Positions 49,441 to 62,000 of a stretch of DNA of 64,000 bases are shown here, one piece after another. The notes under the pieces were generated by a model. The model worked only from the letters and a program-made list of their open reading frames with translations, was not told the DNA's origin and ran no database searches. Every line of letters begins with the position of its first letter. The stretch's first letter is position 1. The stretch comes from Zhengitettix transpicula (taxonomy: Eukaryota > Arthropoda > Insecta > Orthoptera > Tetrigidae), in NCBI GenBank assembly GCA_037074705.1, contig CM073596.1, positions 56,696,001 through 56,760,000 on the forward strand, given 5' to 3'. A program made the translations under genes and the position numbers.

Positions 49441-49809
49441 GGTCGGTATGTTGAGATTTCTAAATGCATTTCACATATGAATAAATACGATGACGTTTTA
49501 CTCATTTCAATAATTCTTTACTTTTATTCATTTTCATCCTATTTCAACAATTGTAGTCAAAATATTGTACTCAATTTCAGTATTGAAGGTGTTTTGTGCG
49601 TATTGTTCAAGTATACGTTACCTCGTGGACGTCAACGTTCCTCAGGATAACGTTTCACGATATTATAGGTGCGAGGATGTGGTAATTTATAAATTTGTGG
49701 ATTTAGTTTCTATTAAAAAAAATTCGTCATCTAACATGCATTTCGTTTGCCTCAAAATTACACAAAGAAAATTATATTTGAGGGTGACGGCTTTCCCGGT
49801 GAATCTGTT
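49441..49809. other. Spacer
   Basis: No recognised feature. A 96-codon plus-strand frame (49565-49855) runs into the palindrome and looks fortuitous. Confidence 0.4.
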
Positions 49810-50013
49810 CTGGATAAAATTCTCGGGTCTCATCCCCGGGCCAATTGTTTGTTGAATAACAACGTTTCGACGGAAAGCTCCGCCATGGTCATCAGAAAAT
49901 ATAATTTTAGATAAAATTCTCAGGTTCTGATGACGATGGCGGAGCTTGCCGTCGAAACGTTGTTATTCAACAAACAATCGGCCCAGGTTGAGACCCGAGA
50001 ATTTTATCTAAAA
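49810..50013. mobile_element. Palindromic element E with hammerhead-like motif
   Basis: Arms of about 85 bp (49810-49894 and 49928-50013) are inverted copies. They contain ATAAAATTCTCGGGTCTCA, TTGTTTGTTGAATAACAACG, TTTCGACGG and AAGCTCCGCCAT. An extra copy of the outer end (AATTTTAGATAAAATTCTCA, from 49905) lies between the arms in direct orientation. The plus strand of the right arm reads CTGATGA, a 7-bp stem (GATGGCG/TGCCGTC with wobble pairs) and GAAACGTTG. No open frame of note. Transcription would give a near-perfect hairpin. Confidence 0.8.
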
Positions 50014-53000
50014 TTGTGTTTTAAATCCAAACAGAACATTTTTACAGGTTTTAAATCTTCCAGGCACAGCTTTACAGTGACAATTTCCTGTGATTGCCGC
50101 TCAAAATTCTAAACCCTGGGACAGTACTACTAAAGGCGAAGCTGCGCAAAATTGAAATTCAGTGTGGGTAAAGGCATCACTTAAACACTGAAGATCGCAG
50201 GCAAGTGGAATGACCTCCTTAAAATTCCCCGACGACCTGGGTCGTGACAAGGTTACTGAGAAGCTTCGTCATGATTACGTGTATTGCGATGGCTACGAAG
50301 GGCGCATAATAAAAATTGCGCCGGTGCAACTCATATGAGCCTGGCTGGCTTGTGCGACCCCGGAGAGCTTATCTTTTAATACGGTCTGTGGTCGTAACTG
50401 TAAAAGCACGGTCTTTCCTGCCGTGTTATGCCATGGACAACTAACAGCTTCCTGCTCAATATGAATATTAACACGACGCGATTTTCCTGTTACCTTTCAG
50501 TCTCCGCGCTGTTCACATTTCATATCTTACACATATATGTGTTCAATTTAAATCAATAGTCAATCGCTTTTCCAGCTTCAGAACAACTACGAACAATAGC
50601 CCTGTGTCTCACCCAAGTGTTTCTTAATAGAAAGCCATTTCTTTAAGAAATAATCATTTATAACTGAATCTCGCGAGTGTGGTCTATTCAGAAACAATTC
50701 AAAGGCACATTAGGGACAAAGATCTTGGATAGATATCCACGCTAAAAGATAAAATAAAATCGCAAAACATAAAAAAAACAGATCTGGGTAAGATTTCTTT
50801 TGCAAATAGAACGATTTAAGATTAGAATAAATTACTTACAGCAGTTTTCATATATTTCCTATTACTGGACCAAGGTTCAGAGATACTACAAAAAAGGAGT
50901 GACAGTGGGACTGTGTAAGAGAAGAAACGTCGAATAGCTAATTACTTACAAAGTAAATAGAAGTTTATTTTATATGTACATAATTGTTTTAAAGGTTATT
51001 CATAAGTCTATACATAAAATGACTTAAGTCCGTTTATAGTTTAATGAATTCACTCATTCAATTCAAAGGCAACTATTCTATAAGCACACTGGCCTTTAAT
51101 TTTCCACCAATCTCCGGAGCACTTCCACCTTCTTCCGCCCGCTGTTCACATGGTTCCTTCACTCAGGGGGCGAAATAAGCGGTAAAGAAACTTCACAAAA
51201 ACTGGGTTTAGTTGAGTTTAAAAATACCCAAACCCTGCTCAGAAATGTTCGCTTGTATTATAACAGGTTTTATTCCTTAATAGCCAAATAGTTAAAAATT
51301 ACTTTACACAAAAATTTGACTCAATATTTCAAACACATGTTCGATGATGAGAAGAAATTTTGAAATTCGAAATATTTAAGTAAAAAGCTATCGGTTAAAT
51401 TTTTAAGAATGATAAGTAATAATTAAAAATGTATAAACACAAAAATTATGTTTGTATTGGTTTTTGTCTTATTTAGTCAATAATTGACAAATTTCAGTAC
51501 AACGGCGGCTAACGAAAAATGATCAGGTACTTCAGGTTACAGTGATGGAGTAGGAATATGGAAAAAGAAGATGACGAAGACAACGTTAAAGTTTAAAGCA
51601 TGAAAGTTCTGTAAGGGACGATGAGACCACCTACCTTTTTTTTTAATTTTTGGGTAACGTAGCCCCACCAAACACGGGTAACGACACGGAAAATCACTTT
51701 AATCAGTGTCGGCCCGTAATAACGGGTTATTAAGTCGCTTTGTGGGCGGTGGGAATCGAATCAGTATGCGCCATTTCCGAGAGCTAATAGATGAGGGTGG
51801 CGAGGGTAAAATAAAAAAAAATTCCGGTCGCACGACTGGCTTTATGTTCAGTGTGGTGAAACAGACACGACGAATACGCCTAACCGACCGTCTAATGAGA
51901 TCCGGAACTCGTAAAATAAAACCTAATTGTGTCGCTTAGTAATTAATTAATAACAATGTTTCGCCAAAAAGTTAAAGGCAGAGCTCTCACAAATATCATG
52001 TGTTACAAGTGTTTGCTCCACGCGGACATAATCTGGGTCAGGCGTTGTAAATCACCTGTAATTGTCGATACTTAATCAGGAGGATCGCTCGTGGTAACAG
52101 TTTAAGAGGCTCAAATATTCATAGGATAATAAATCATTGTTGAGATATATAATAAATATTTTTTATCAGAATTAGTGCGACACATTGATATATGCTTCCA
52201 CCTCGTTCTGAACTTAGTCATTTTGGCAGAAAGGTTGCGGGGAAAAATCTTGATATTGACAACCCACAGGAAGTCAGAAAGACGCAAGCACTTAAAGTTT
52301 TAAGAATTGAGGCTTAAACCTATACATTTCTTTCAAATGTTTGGTATTCGTGTAAAGAGAGTGATGTAAAAATTGGACACAGTGTCGCAGAACATAAATT
52401 ATTTTTAATATTATATTTTCCTCTCCCTTCTTCACTTTTATTCGTTTCTTATTCGGACAACTTTTATGTTCGGAAACCAGCCATGTTACTAAGCAGTCTT
52501 TAGCATTATTTTTCTCAGGAAATTCGTTCCAATCCTTAATTGATCTATTCAGGAACGATTATATTCTCACATACCTGCGTTTCTCTCTTTGTTTAATTTT
52601 AAGAATGGTCATTTTAACCAACATAAATCGATGGGCTAGTACGATTGTGTACTGCCTTCAAGGCTGGTTGATATGTATAAATTTTAAACAAATCGCAAAT
52701 CCTGGTCTTATTTCTCAGTACTGAAAGTATACAAATTTCATTCTTTTTGAGTTACTTCTAAATATGTTGAGAGTAATTTTTTATAAGCTTACTGAGAAGT
52801 TAAGAACAAATATTTTCTGTTTCACGGCGTAGTCTAGTAAAGTGGGAATATTACTAATCTAATATGAGTTGATTGTACATGCTTAAATTATTTTTTTATC
52901 TCATAGCAGAAAATGTATATGTCCTATATTTTATTTAAAATAGAACCGCTGGTTTAATAATTTCAAAAGTGTCTTTCCCACTTGTTTCTGACAACACGTA

Positions 53001-54646
53001 AACCCCGAAGGAAAGAAATTTCGACCACGTCGAAGACACTGGCTACGAGTCATACACCTAACGTGAAATGTGAGCACATCCCAGACGGAAACTAAAGGAG
53101 AAATAAAAACCTCGTCCATCCTTTACGAACGAAAAGACGAGAGGAAATGGAGAGAAGGAAAGCTCTTATTTCATAGCGGCTACCTCGGGCATGTACATTC
53201 ACCAGCCTGCGGGGGTAAACTCTTTCCATTGGATTAACTTTTATAGGAAGGATTAAAACTCAACTTTCAGAACGTAATTATAAAAAATATTACCTTCTCT
53301 TGCAATATTTGCACTGCGCAGTGTATTTGAAAGTCGCTTGGAAATAAAGAGAGTGAGACGGAAAGTCAGAAAATAAGGACGTGTATATAAACAGCAATTT
53401 CTGAGAGAGCTTTCCTAAAACAAAAAAGAAGACTCAGCTACGGAAAATTAGATTATAAATATATCTCTGGTGTCATGGCTGCCCATAAGGTTACCTTCGA
53501 CCAAATCAAATTTCTACTGTCAAATGATAAAATTAGAATCAAAGAAGCACAGGATTTTAAGACTCCACCACAGAAATACCCTCATAATATATTTTAATAT
53601 TGACAGATTTATTGACTAAGAGACAATAAGAAGACAGAGCTGAATTGAATATTCAAATATAATAATTCTATACAAATTTTATTTTAATCAAAGAAAATTA
53701 ATGAAGCAATCGATTCAGTCCGGAAAACTTTTGCAGTTCTTTTATCAACTTAGACACTGCGACAAATTTTTGTTATATAAATTTTGTAAATATTAAAATC
53801 TAAAAAAAAATTTCTGAAAAAAATTTATAGGGGTTTTTAGAGATATAATTTATAAAATAGCTGTTCGTTAGATGAATAAACATGAAGAACTTTTTGTATA
53901 ACATATACTTAAAGAAAATTCAACGAATCATAATGACTGGAGAAGAGAATTACAGCATAAAATTTCATTAAGTGTAATTATAGTAAATTGGCTGACGATA
54001 GACTGTATGGTTTTTAAACTATTAATAACAAAGTATTGAGTAAATAATCAACGTCAAGAGATATTAAAGAGTGGTCATGAGGAATTGTTGTTGATTATGC
54101 CAAAAAATTGTTTTTCACAGAATAGTTGTTTTATTCATTGAGACATTTATAAAACCCAGATGTTGGAAGAAATGCTTATTCATTAGTAGTTTAGAAAGCA
54201 TCTTCAGTCAATTTACTAGAATCATAATTATTCCTTACACTTTAAATAAAATAAGGAACCAAAATAGACTATTTATGATTGCAACAGTGTTGATTTAGTT
54301 TGTGTGTGCAAGAAGAAATGCGATGAGGAAATTGAAGCATTAATTCACGGCGATGCAACGATTTATTCTGCGAAATAGTGCCCATTTCTCAATCAAAATA
54401 AAATATAAACTGATGTATTAGCTAATTTCCTTATTATATAATATAATATGGCTAAATATATTAAGCACAAACCAATTAAGAATTTGACTAAAATGCAGTG
54501 TTTCTGGTACTTGTGTTTCCACACAACTATTATTCACTTAGCTAATGAACAACATTTCCCGTTTTCTGGTTTTACTGAGTGCAAAATTTCTTTACTATCA
54601 CTTGTAGATCATGATTTAAACGTAGATTGTCTACTTTTATAGTTAA
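50014..54646. other. Long spacer with islands, no supported gene
   Basis: GC-richer islands lie at about 50110-50500 (with a CGACC/GGTCG hairpin near 50230), 51610-51930 and 52960-53240. The 77-codon frame at 51706-51939 shows no domain. The rest is AT-rich. Confidence 0.4.
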
Positions 54647-54790
54647 CTAGCTGAGTGGCCGGAGTTTCCCGAGATGTCATTTATCCATAACCCCCGATTT
54701 TTTTCGTTATTTTTATATAACGCAACTCGACCTCTATCCCTAAATGTGTTATCGGCCAAAAACTGATAAATTTAACTTACTAAATAACGC
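54647..54790 (-). mobile_element. Diverged Helitron 3'-end relic
   Basis: CTAG at 54647-54650 followed by a decayed terminal hairpin (GGCCGGAGTTTCCC instead of GCCCGGCGTTGCCC), then GAGATGTCATTTATC and CATAACCCCC as in the Helitron at 44679. It fades after about 54750. Mutations in the hairpin suggest an old copy. Confidence 0.65.
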
Positions 54791-54855
54791 ACAGACTCTC
54801 GCAATGGAAATCATTTTAATAAGAAAGACACCTTTCCCGGTGTAAATTATTAACT

Positions 54856-55196
54856 AATTTTTCACGGTTACGCACCAGGTTCTGGATGCTGACGTTTCTG
54901 CTGGTCGTTGTTCTCCACCGCTGTCTGCAGCCTGTGTGGCGCTGCATGAGCTATATATAGTGTCGGACATGCTGCGACCTGATTGGTCGCTGAGGATCGC
55001 CTGACCACAGCGTCAATGACACATGTTTTTCCATGTCGCGTAATAAATGTCAGGCGTTCCTCAACGGCCAATCAGGTCGCAGCATGTCCGACACTATATA
55101 TAGCTCGCACACGTCATGCAGCGCCATAGAGTGGAGAACGACCAGCAGAAACGTCAACGTCGAGAAATCTGAACCTGGTGGGTAACCGTAAAAAAT
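54856..55196. mobile_element. Long fold-back element D
   Basis: The arms (54856-54990 and about 55050-55196) are reverse complements with small gaps: CGGTTACGCACCAGGTTC, GACGTTTCTGCTGGTCGTT, TTCTCCAC, TGGCGCTGCATGA, AGCTATATATAGTGTCGGAC and ATGCTGCGACCTGATTGG. The centre of about 60 bp includes a further short inverted pair, CGCCTGAC near 55000 and GTCAGGCG near 55050. It is GC-richer than its surroundings. A 67-codon minus-strand frame covers one arm and is fortuitous. It contains GAAACGTC like the other fold-backs. Confidence 0.8.
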
Positions 55197-57194
55197 TTAT
55201 TAAACATATAAATTGTTACATTAGCAGACGATATCAGCAGTCATAATGTACCACATATGTCACATAATGTATCAATATTTAAATTCGAGATTAACTACAC
55301 TGTGACCAAGAAAATGAATACAACGATCATCAACATGAAAATAAAATCAGTCTGAGCAAACGTTGAAAACATCAAAACAAACCTTTCTTCCACTCACACA
55401 GCCTGAAGATTTTAAAAATATGTACAGAAACGTTTTTGTGTTGTTAATTAAAGATTTTATGATTAATAATTTTTTTAAATTACAAAAATCGTCTGTTTAT
55501 GGCCGTTAAGGATATTCATTGTTAAAAACAGACGTGAAAATAAAATATATGACTAATATTTCAGCATAAAGAGCTGACAATTTGCAGAAAAACAAAATAA
55601 ATTATTCATTTTAAAATAAATAAAGAATATTTATACAGATCAAACCATCATAGTTACACAGGTTTTTAAAAATATATATGTCTGGTTCAACAGCTTAATT
55701 TTTTTAAATATAAAAATGTTAATCGTAAATGGGTTATTGTTTCCTAAACCCTGTAACTTCTATTACAATTTTGCTTCTCAGCTAAAATGATGATTATGCA
55801 CCACATATTATCTGTATCTGTGACAGGTCTATTTGTAAAAATTTTATCAGATTTATATTCAAATGATCTAATTATTTCGACTATGTCACGTATCAGAAAC
55901 CTAAATTTTCACAACTTGATTCTATACGTATAGAACATACAAACAAACGCTCTGCTTTATTTATTTATTAGCATTACATGTTAAGCCTATGTAAGGCTTG
56001 TGGACTCTTGATGTCCTGTTTTACGCTTCGAAATATCAAACCATAAGATTCTAAAGAACTATAAGTTTCTTAGTGATCTAAAAATTAGTAAATTCACCTT
56101 TCATTTGAATTGCTTTATTATCAACTTAACACAGCTTATATAAAAAAATATCGTTTTTATCATCGTCTTAATATCTATTTGTTTCGTAACTACCTCTGCC
56201 AATCTAGATTACCGAACGCAATGCAGAGACAGAAATAAATGATTTGTTATGCTATCTTTCTAGAAAATTGACATAAAAATTCATTTCACGATAATTATCT
56301 GTGTAATAAAATACTATTCCATAGAATAGAAGCGATAAGGAGATGGAAGTGAAATCTGAAGAGAAACGCAGTATACACGCAGAGAGAGACATCATTATTT
56401 TTCGAAAAGCCCGATAAAATATCGGATGGTTGTGTGCAATTGGCGTGAAACGGACCTTCGCTGTTCTACAAATGTGCATTCGCCCGAACTAATTCGCCCC
56501 GAGCTGATCGTATCATATGATGAAGCGCCAACTGGCGCCCAACTCCTAAAACATTCCCCCCTGGTCAAGATGGCCGCCACCCCGGGGAAAAATAATAACA
56601 AACAAAAAAAACCGCCACAAAATGAGAGAGAGTGGGAACAACAAACACAGTAGTTGAAAAAACTGGCAATACACACAGAGGAGACCGCGTGATTTATAAA
56701 GCAGAGACACACTATCAATGCGAACAAACTGCGCCTCTCCATTTAGACCGAAGTGCAGCGAACTCCAGTCCACTCAGTTCAGCAGTTAATATCACAAAAA
56801 AAAACAGAGATAGATAAAAAGACTACAATTTAAATGTAAAAAAGCTCTCATACAAACTACACCACATTAATGGACTTATATATCTCCGAGGAAGGAAAAA
56901 AAACACTTCCCGAACAAACTCCAAACATCCATTAGAGTAGAATCTATCACGATTTTTAGTTTTGTTGCTGGAAATTAAAATTTATATATATACTGATGTA
57001 AGCTTTGAAAAGAAATAATACAAATAGGTTTGAAAAGAATTAGCAGAAAAGCATCGCGAGGAGGATATTTAATAAGTAGTCCATTCATGAATATAATTAA
57101 AGAGAAGTCTTTTGAATCCATCTTTGCTAAATAAAAATATTATACAATTATAAAAGGGAAAATAAGCATATTATAAGCTAAGGTAAAATAATAA
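55197..57194. other. Spacer with an island at 56380-56790
   Basis: AT-rich apart from the island, where open frames exist on both strands (longest 115 codons, 56395-56742 minus) without recognisable domains. Confidence 0.4.
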
Positions 57195-57300
57195 CATGTT
57201 AGGGAAGCATCTGAGTGCTAGAGTTTTCGCTTTTTACGTGCCAGGACACTGGTTCGATGCTTGCTTTAACCGGTAGACTTTTAGGACTGATGGAACCTAC
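57195..57300 (+). mobile_element. Probable tRNA-derived SINE relic
   Basis: CTGAGTGCTAGAGT, a spacer containing ACGTGCCAGGAC, and GGTTCGATGC (57251-57260) keep the order of a tRNA-like A-box and B-box. The A-box is poor, so this is a tentative call. Confidence 0.4.
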
Positions 57301-57489
57301 CTACGTGCTCTACTGTTTGCAGTCGATCAAATCGTAATGGCGGGGTACGATTATGCTGCATAATATAAGATGAGCAAACGTATATAAATATATAGAAAAG
57401 CCGTACCGAGTGAGAAAAATACTAATAATAAATATATGGAAGTAAATGGTAACGCAAAAAAATTAGAAACTGAAGAAAGGTCTTTTGAA

Positions 57490-57985
57490 ACCTGAAACGA
57501 ATATAAGTACTAAGGAATGACGATTGTTAAGGATAAAAGAATAAAAGAAACAGAAAACTATGGTCAAAAATATTCCGTAGAAAAATAAACTTCATTATTC
57601 AAAGCAAACTTATTTATGCAGCAGAGACGAGGGAAGTAACAAAAATTAGAAAGAAACTGGAAGTTGTTGAAATTGATTCCTTACGAAGAAGAATTTAAGA
57701 AATAGGAAAAGTTAGGAATAAGAGAAAATAGAATGTTGAGAGGAAAGTCATGGAAACAATATAGGAACGACGATTAAAAATGTATGGACACATATAAATG
57801 ATGGTAAATGATAGATGGCGGAAGAGAATAATAGAATGGCAACCACACACAAGGAGAAGAAAGGAATAATTGTCTCAAACAAGTCCAAAATATTATAGAA
57901 CATAATGGATTGAAAAGATAGAGAGGCCTGGAGAAGAGGATACGAGAGATGGACACGAGCAGTATAAAGCTCACTATATTGCCAC
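57490..57985 (+). pseudogene. Decayed LINE reverse transcriptase C-terminus
   Basis: Translated pieces in one plus-strand frame keep the order of a LINE C-terminus seen widely in arthropods. They are Y-(stop)-G-M-T-I-V-K-D, then I-Y-A-A-E-T followed by L-E-V-V-E-I-D-S-L-R-R-R, then E-R-R-L-K-M-Y-G-H-I and N-D-R-W-R-K-R-I-I-E-W followed by T-R-R-R. Several in-frame stops and shifts show that it is long dead. The catalytic RT motifs upstream are not preserved. The exact clade is uncertain. Confidence 0.65.
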
Positions 57986-59001
57986 ATTCACGGGCTTGCC
58001 TGCAACATAGACTACACGACTTGCCGGCGTTGTAGGAAAGGTTGCATACCTCACAGAAGCGATTCACTATAAGAGAATATCCATCCTTTACTGCGGATCT
58101 GGGTTACCATAAGATATTACATTATTAAGAGTGAAACCACTGAAATTCTTTCTTTGGAGAAAATATGATTCGCAATTGCGTGTTTCCCTTCCGACAACCA
58201 CCGTTTACCGCCCTAACTACTATTTGCCAGGTATGGACAGCGAGGCAGTATATTGGCGAATAGAACACGGGACGGCCCTCATTTCCATGTTAAGTGGCCG
58301 TTTGCGTGCTGCTAATGCATATCTGGTAATCCGACGGGGCCGGCTGCGCACCGGTAATCCGCGAACGCTCAAACTTGCTCCAGGGGTTCGCAAGAATCAC
58401 ACACACACACCTTTACTATAAATGCGTCTAGAGCGAAGCGATCATCTTCAGTTTCTTAGTAGCAAAGAGACTCTCCAATTGAAACTAACTCTATTGTTTT
58501 CCATGCGTCTCGTATTACATCAGCCAAATTGACAAACAGAACAACAAGCAGTACAGATATCGCAATATACATTACCGCCGTAATTAGGGTCTCGTCTTTC
58601 TCAAATTCGTCAAGCTACGTTTCAAAATCAGACATTTCTGCGAAGCAACATGTTTCTAGTGGAAGCCTGACATCTAATGCATATTTAAAGCGTCAGCACG
58701 TCACGGATTTACATCATGGAACGATTAAAGCGCACAAGCCACGCAGGTATCTTAAAGATATTCACAGCTTTACTAACGAATTTCCTACTCTACAGAGTAT
58801 TTTACTTGAAAAATATAAATATCAAAGTCCGAAGATTGAAGTTATTTATCCCAAATAATTTCAAGTGCATGTTATTAGTTATATATCCTGATGCAAAAAT
58901 TTCGAAACAATTCTTAATTAACATTCCTGTATTATATATAAATGGAAAATTCTGTATGTTTAAATATTTTTGAACCAAAAATTAAGAAATATCCAAATAA
59001 A
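57986..59001. other. Spacer with an island at 58130-58420
   Basis: A 96-codon plus-strand frame (58131-58421) spans the island and a 109-codon frame follows at 58529-58858. Neither has a known domain, and the first ends in a short CA run. Confidence 0.35.
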
Positions 59002-59075
59002 AAAATAAGGTGATATGATAAATACCACACGTTTATGCAAACCTTGTCGCTTGCCATAGGTGTAGAATACGTAAC
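59002..59075 (+). mobile_element. Family B fragment, diverged
   Basis: TGATATGATAAATACCACAC, GTTTATGCAAACCTTGTCGC and TTGCCATAGGTGT follow the family B left arm with many changes. Confidence 0.55.
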
Positions 59076-62000
59076 ACAGCCCTTCCTCAAACACGTATTT
59101 TCAAAAAAAAAAAATATTTAATGGTCGTTAAATATATGTGAAACCACAGTATCATTTTTATTTGTTAAGGTCGTATGGTTTGAGGCTTCTATAATATTTC
59201 TCTCTATATATGTTAGAAAATAAATATAGGACTAACATTTATATTTCTTTATATTTTACTAGTACCGCAATGCTCCATCTGTTTCGTAAACAGAAACTTT
59301 ACAGATGACGTCAAATACAAATACCCAAGTTACAATTCTCCAGGACTGCAAATACATATTTTCCTCAAAGATAAATTATTTTGACGTTTATTAACTGTGG
59401 CGAGGAGCGGAATTATTGATGGACCTTCACTGGAATTCAGTCGCCGTTCCATTAATCCTGGCCAGGAATGTAACATCCTCATAATAATTCAGCGTCATTG
59501 AGTGGAGATACTTTAGGTGTAATGCGGAATAGTCTACGTTCTAACGATGTTAATAGAACAGTGAGATAAGTGGGCGTTTCATTCGTTCTTCTCAGAAATA
59601 CGATAATAGCAAGATATACAGAATCTTCTTGATAAGAAACGAGCATCGGTAAAAATTGGAAAACAAAAACCACAGAAAGATATGACTTTATGATGACATT
59701 GAAAGACGAGCATATATTTTATGTAAAATTTTAATTATTTCGTATTTTTAAGTTGTGTCTCCTGATTTCCTCGCAATGAAATTACGTGCAAACATTCATT
59801 ATTTTTCCTGGCATTTGAGTCGCTCTCACAGAAAGCTACGGGACCAGTGGAGAGGGACGGGAGTAGCCAAGTGTACTTCCCCTCATTGCTGTATTATTTC
59901 CTGTGGTCGAAAACTCGTTTATCGCAATTGTCGCTAACGAATTACTACCGTTTAATCGTAAAAAGAATTCAATCATTGGATTCGCTGCAATGTAATTGTG
60001 TCTGCATCGGATAAATATTGTTTTATAGCTCTATATGTAGTCATAAATATAAATTCAAACCATTTTTTTTCGGGGATAATTCTGTACTGAACGTAAGAAT
60101 TTGCCACATCGAAATAAAATGAAGACAGGATATTCGTAAATAGTAATTGTTTCCTATAAAATAATTAAAATTAATCGGAGCGTGCTTATATTTGAACTAA
60201 TTGTATAATATGACTAAAAATATTGCCAAAACTCGCTAAAAAAGGTTTTAAAAATGGTAATTTTCAGTACATATTAAAATACAATTATATTTGTTCCACA
60301 TGCTAAATTTTTAAATAAATAAAAGAGCCAAATTTGTCAGAAATATATTTTAATAAAATTATAACATATTAAATTAAAAAAATTATAACATATTAATGAA
60401 TTTTTATTTATAATTCAATGAAGTCATAAAAATATAAATATTCCAGAAAAATAAATCAGAAATAATTTCTTAAAAAACACTTCTGTTTACAACGGGAATT
60501 GCATGCTTTGGAAATTCAACGGACGAAAGGTTGCGTTAATTTTTTTATTAATAAATTATGTCTGACTAATTTGGCTGAGTTAATATATTTACAATCCTAT
60601 GGGGTTTATATTATAGTTGTGTTCATTTGCCTGATTTTGAGAAGAAAATAAGAGTAGTAAAGACTGGAATTATCATCTTCAAGGAGTAAGGTACATCAGT
60701 TCAAGTAATTAGTCCGCAGTCGATGAAGTCACGGACTTATTCAGTTCAGTCTAGTCCAGGGAGACGGCTGCCATAATAAAGAATATTTTAGGAAAGTAAA
60801 TACCCGAAGAATAAGCTTTTAATGTGGAATTTGGAATACTTCTAAAATTGAAGCCACAATCATAGGATTCTAGAATTTATTTTAGCCCTATTTTCACTAT
60901 ACTTTTTATAAATCGAGGTACCGCCATTAATTGTAATTGTAATTATCAAAATTTTTCCAAAGGATCTTGACAGAACCAATTATATTTAAAACTTTTCATT
61001 TGTTGTTTTGTCCGCTATTGTTTGTGTTGAATTTTGTTGAGGGGTTCTCAACTGTTCTTCGAACATTTCAACATTGTCTGCAGAAATGTTAAATGCTTGA
61101 TAGAATAGTTTCTTGCAGAATGTAATTTTTTCCTTATAATTTCCGACTATTGACCTCTGATAACACCATTGGTAATTGTGAATGCTCTGCTGCACAAAGA
61201 CATATATTGTGTGGAGACTTGACAAAACGAGAAGAGCTAATGAATGTGTTTTCAAGTCGGCGAGAGGGTGTAAACGGGACAAGTGGACTTTCGGGAGCTC
61301 TGAGCAAACCGGAAGCTACACGCCTCCTCCCAGTCTTTCCGGACGCATTAATATCCGGCCACTTCAAGAGAGAGAATCCAGATTGCATTCCTGCTGTCAG
61401 CTGGAAGATAAAGAGGATATATTCACTGCTCAAAACGTATAAACCGCAATTATCACATTTTTATTATTTCTACAAATGATCGGTGATTCAGTTTTACGAT
61501 GAAAATATTACAATAATTAATTAAACGTAACAACTTACAGCAATACGAGACTATAATATTTCCCGCTTGCATATATTTACACTCAAACATACAATTCCCC
61601 TCCATTCTTTCCTACCTAAATTGGCTCTGTTTAATGTGATCCCAGCTTCATTATTTCTCTAACTCACCATTTTACTATATTAAAAATATGTATGTTTTGT
61701 TGATTGTCTCTACAACCACCTTCCAATGAACCCTAATCACTGTAATTTTAAGTACTTGAGATATTTTACATCAATAATATGTGCATATACTGAAAAAATA
61801 CTGTCCGTTCGTTCAATTACATCATTTATAAAATGGTATCCATAAATATTTGATATTAGCGAATAATAAAGTATTTAACACTAGGGGTTCTTTGCGGTAT
61901 TTCTTTTTTTTTTTGGGGGGGGGGTTATTACTGGAGTGTTAAGATTTAAGTTAGCCAGTTGTATTGTGCTTTAATTTTATAACTTTTTCATCTGCGATGA

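Noticed and set aside
49928..49965. Confident hammerhead ribozyme annotation
   Set aside because: The two core boxes and stem II are present, but an extra base precedes the stem and I cannot place a cleavage triplet and stem I, so it is reported only as a resemblance.
53855..53885. Helitron 5' end (CTGTTCGTTAG)
   Set aside because: Only 11 bases match the 5' region of the Helitron at 45.4 kb and the surroundings do not continue the match.
61134..61479. Overlapping frames of about 100 codons on both strands
   Set aside because: Mutually exclusive frames with no recognisable domain.
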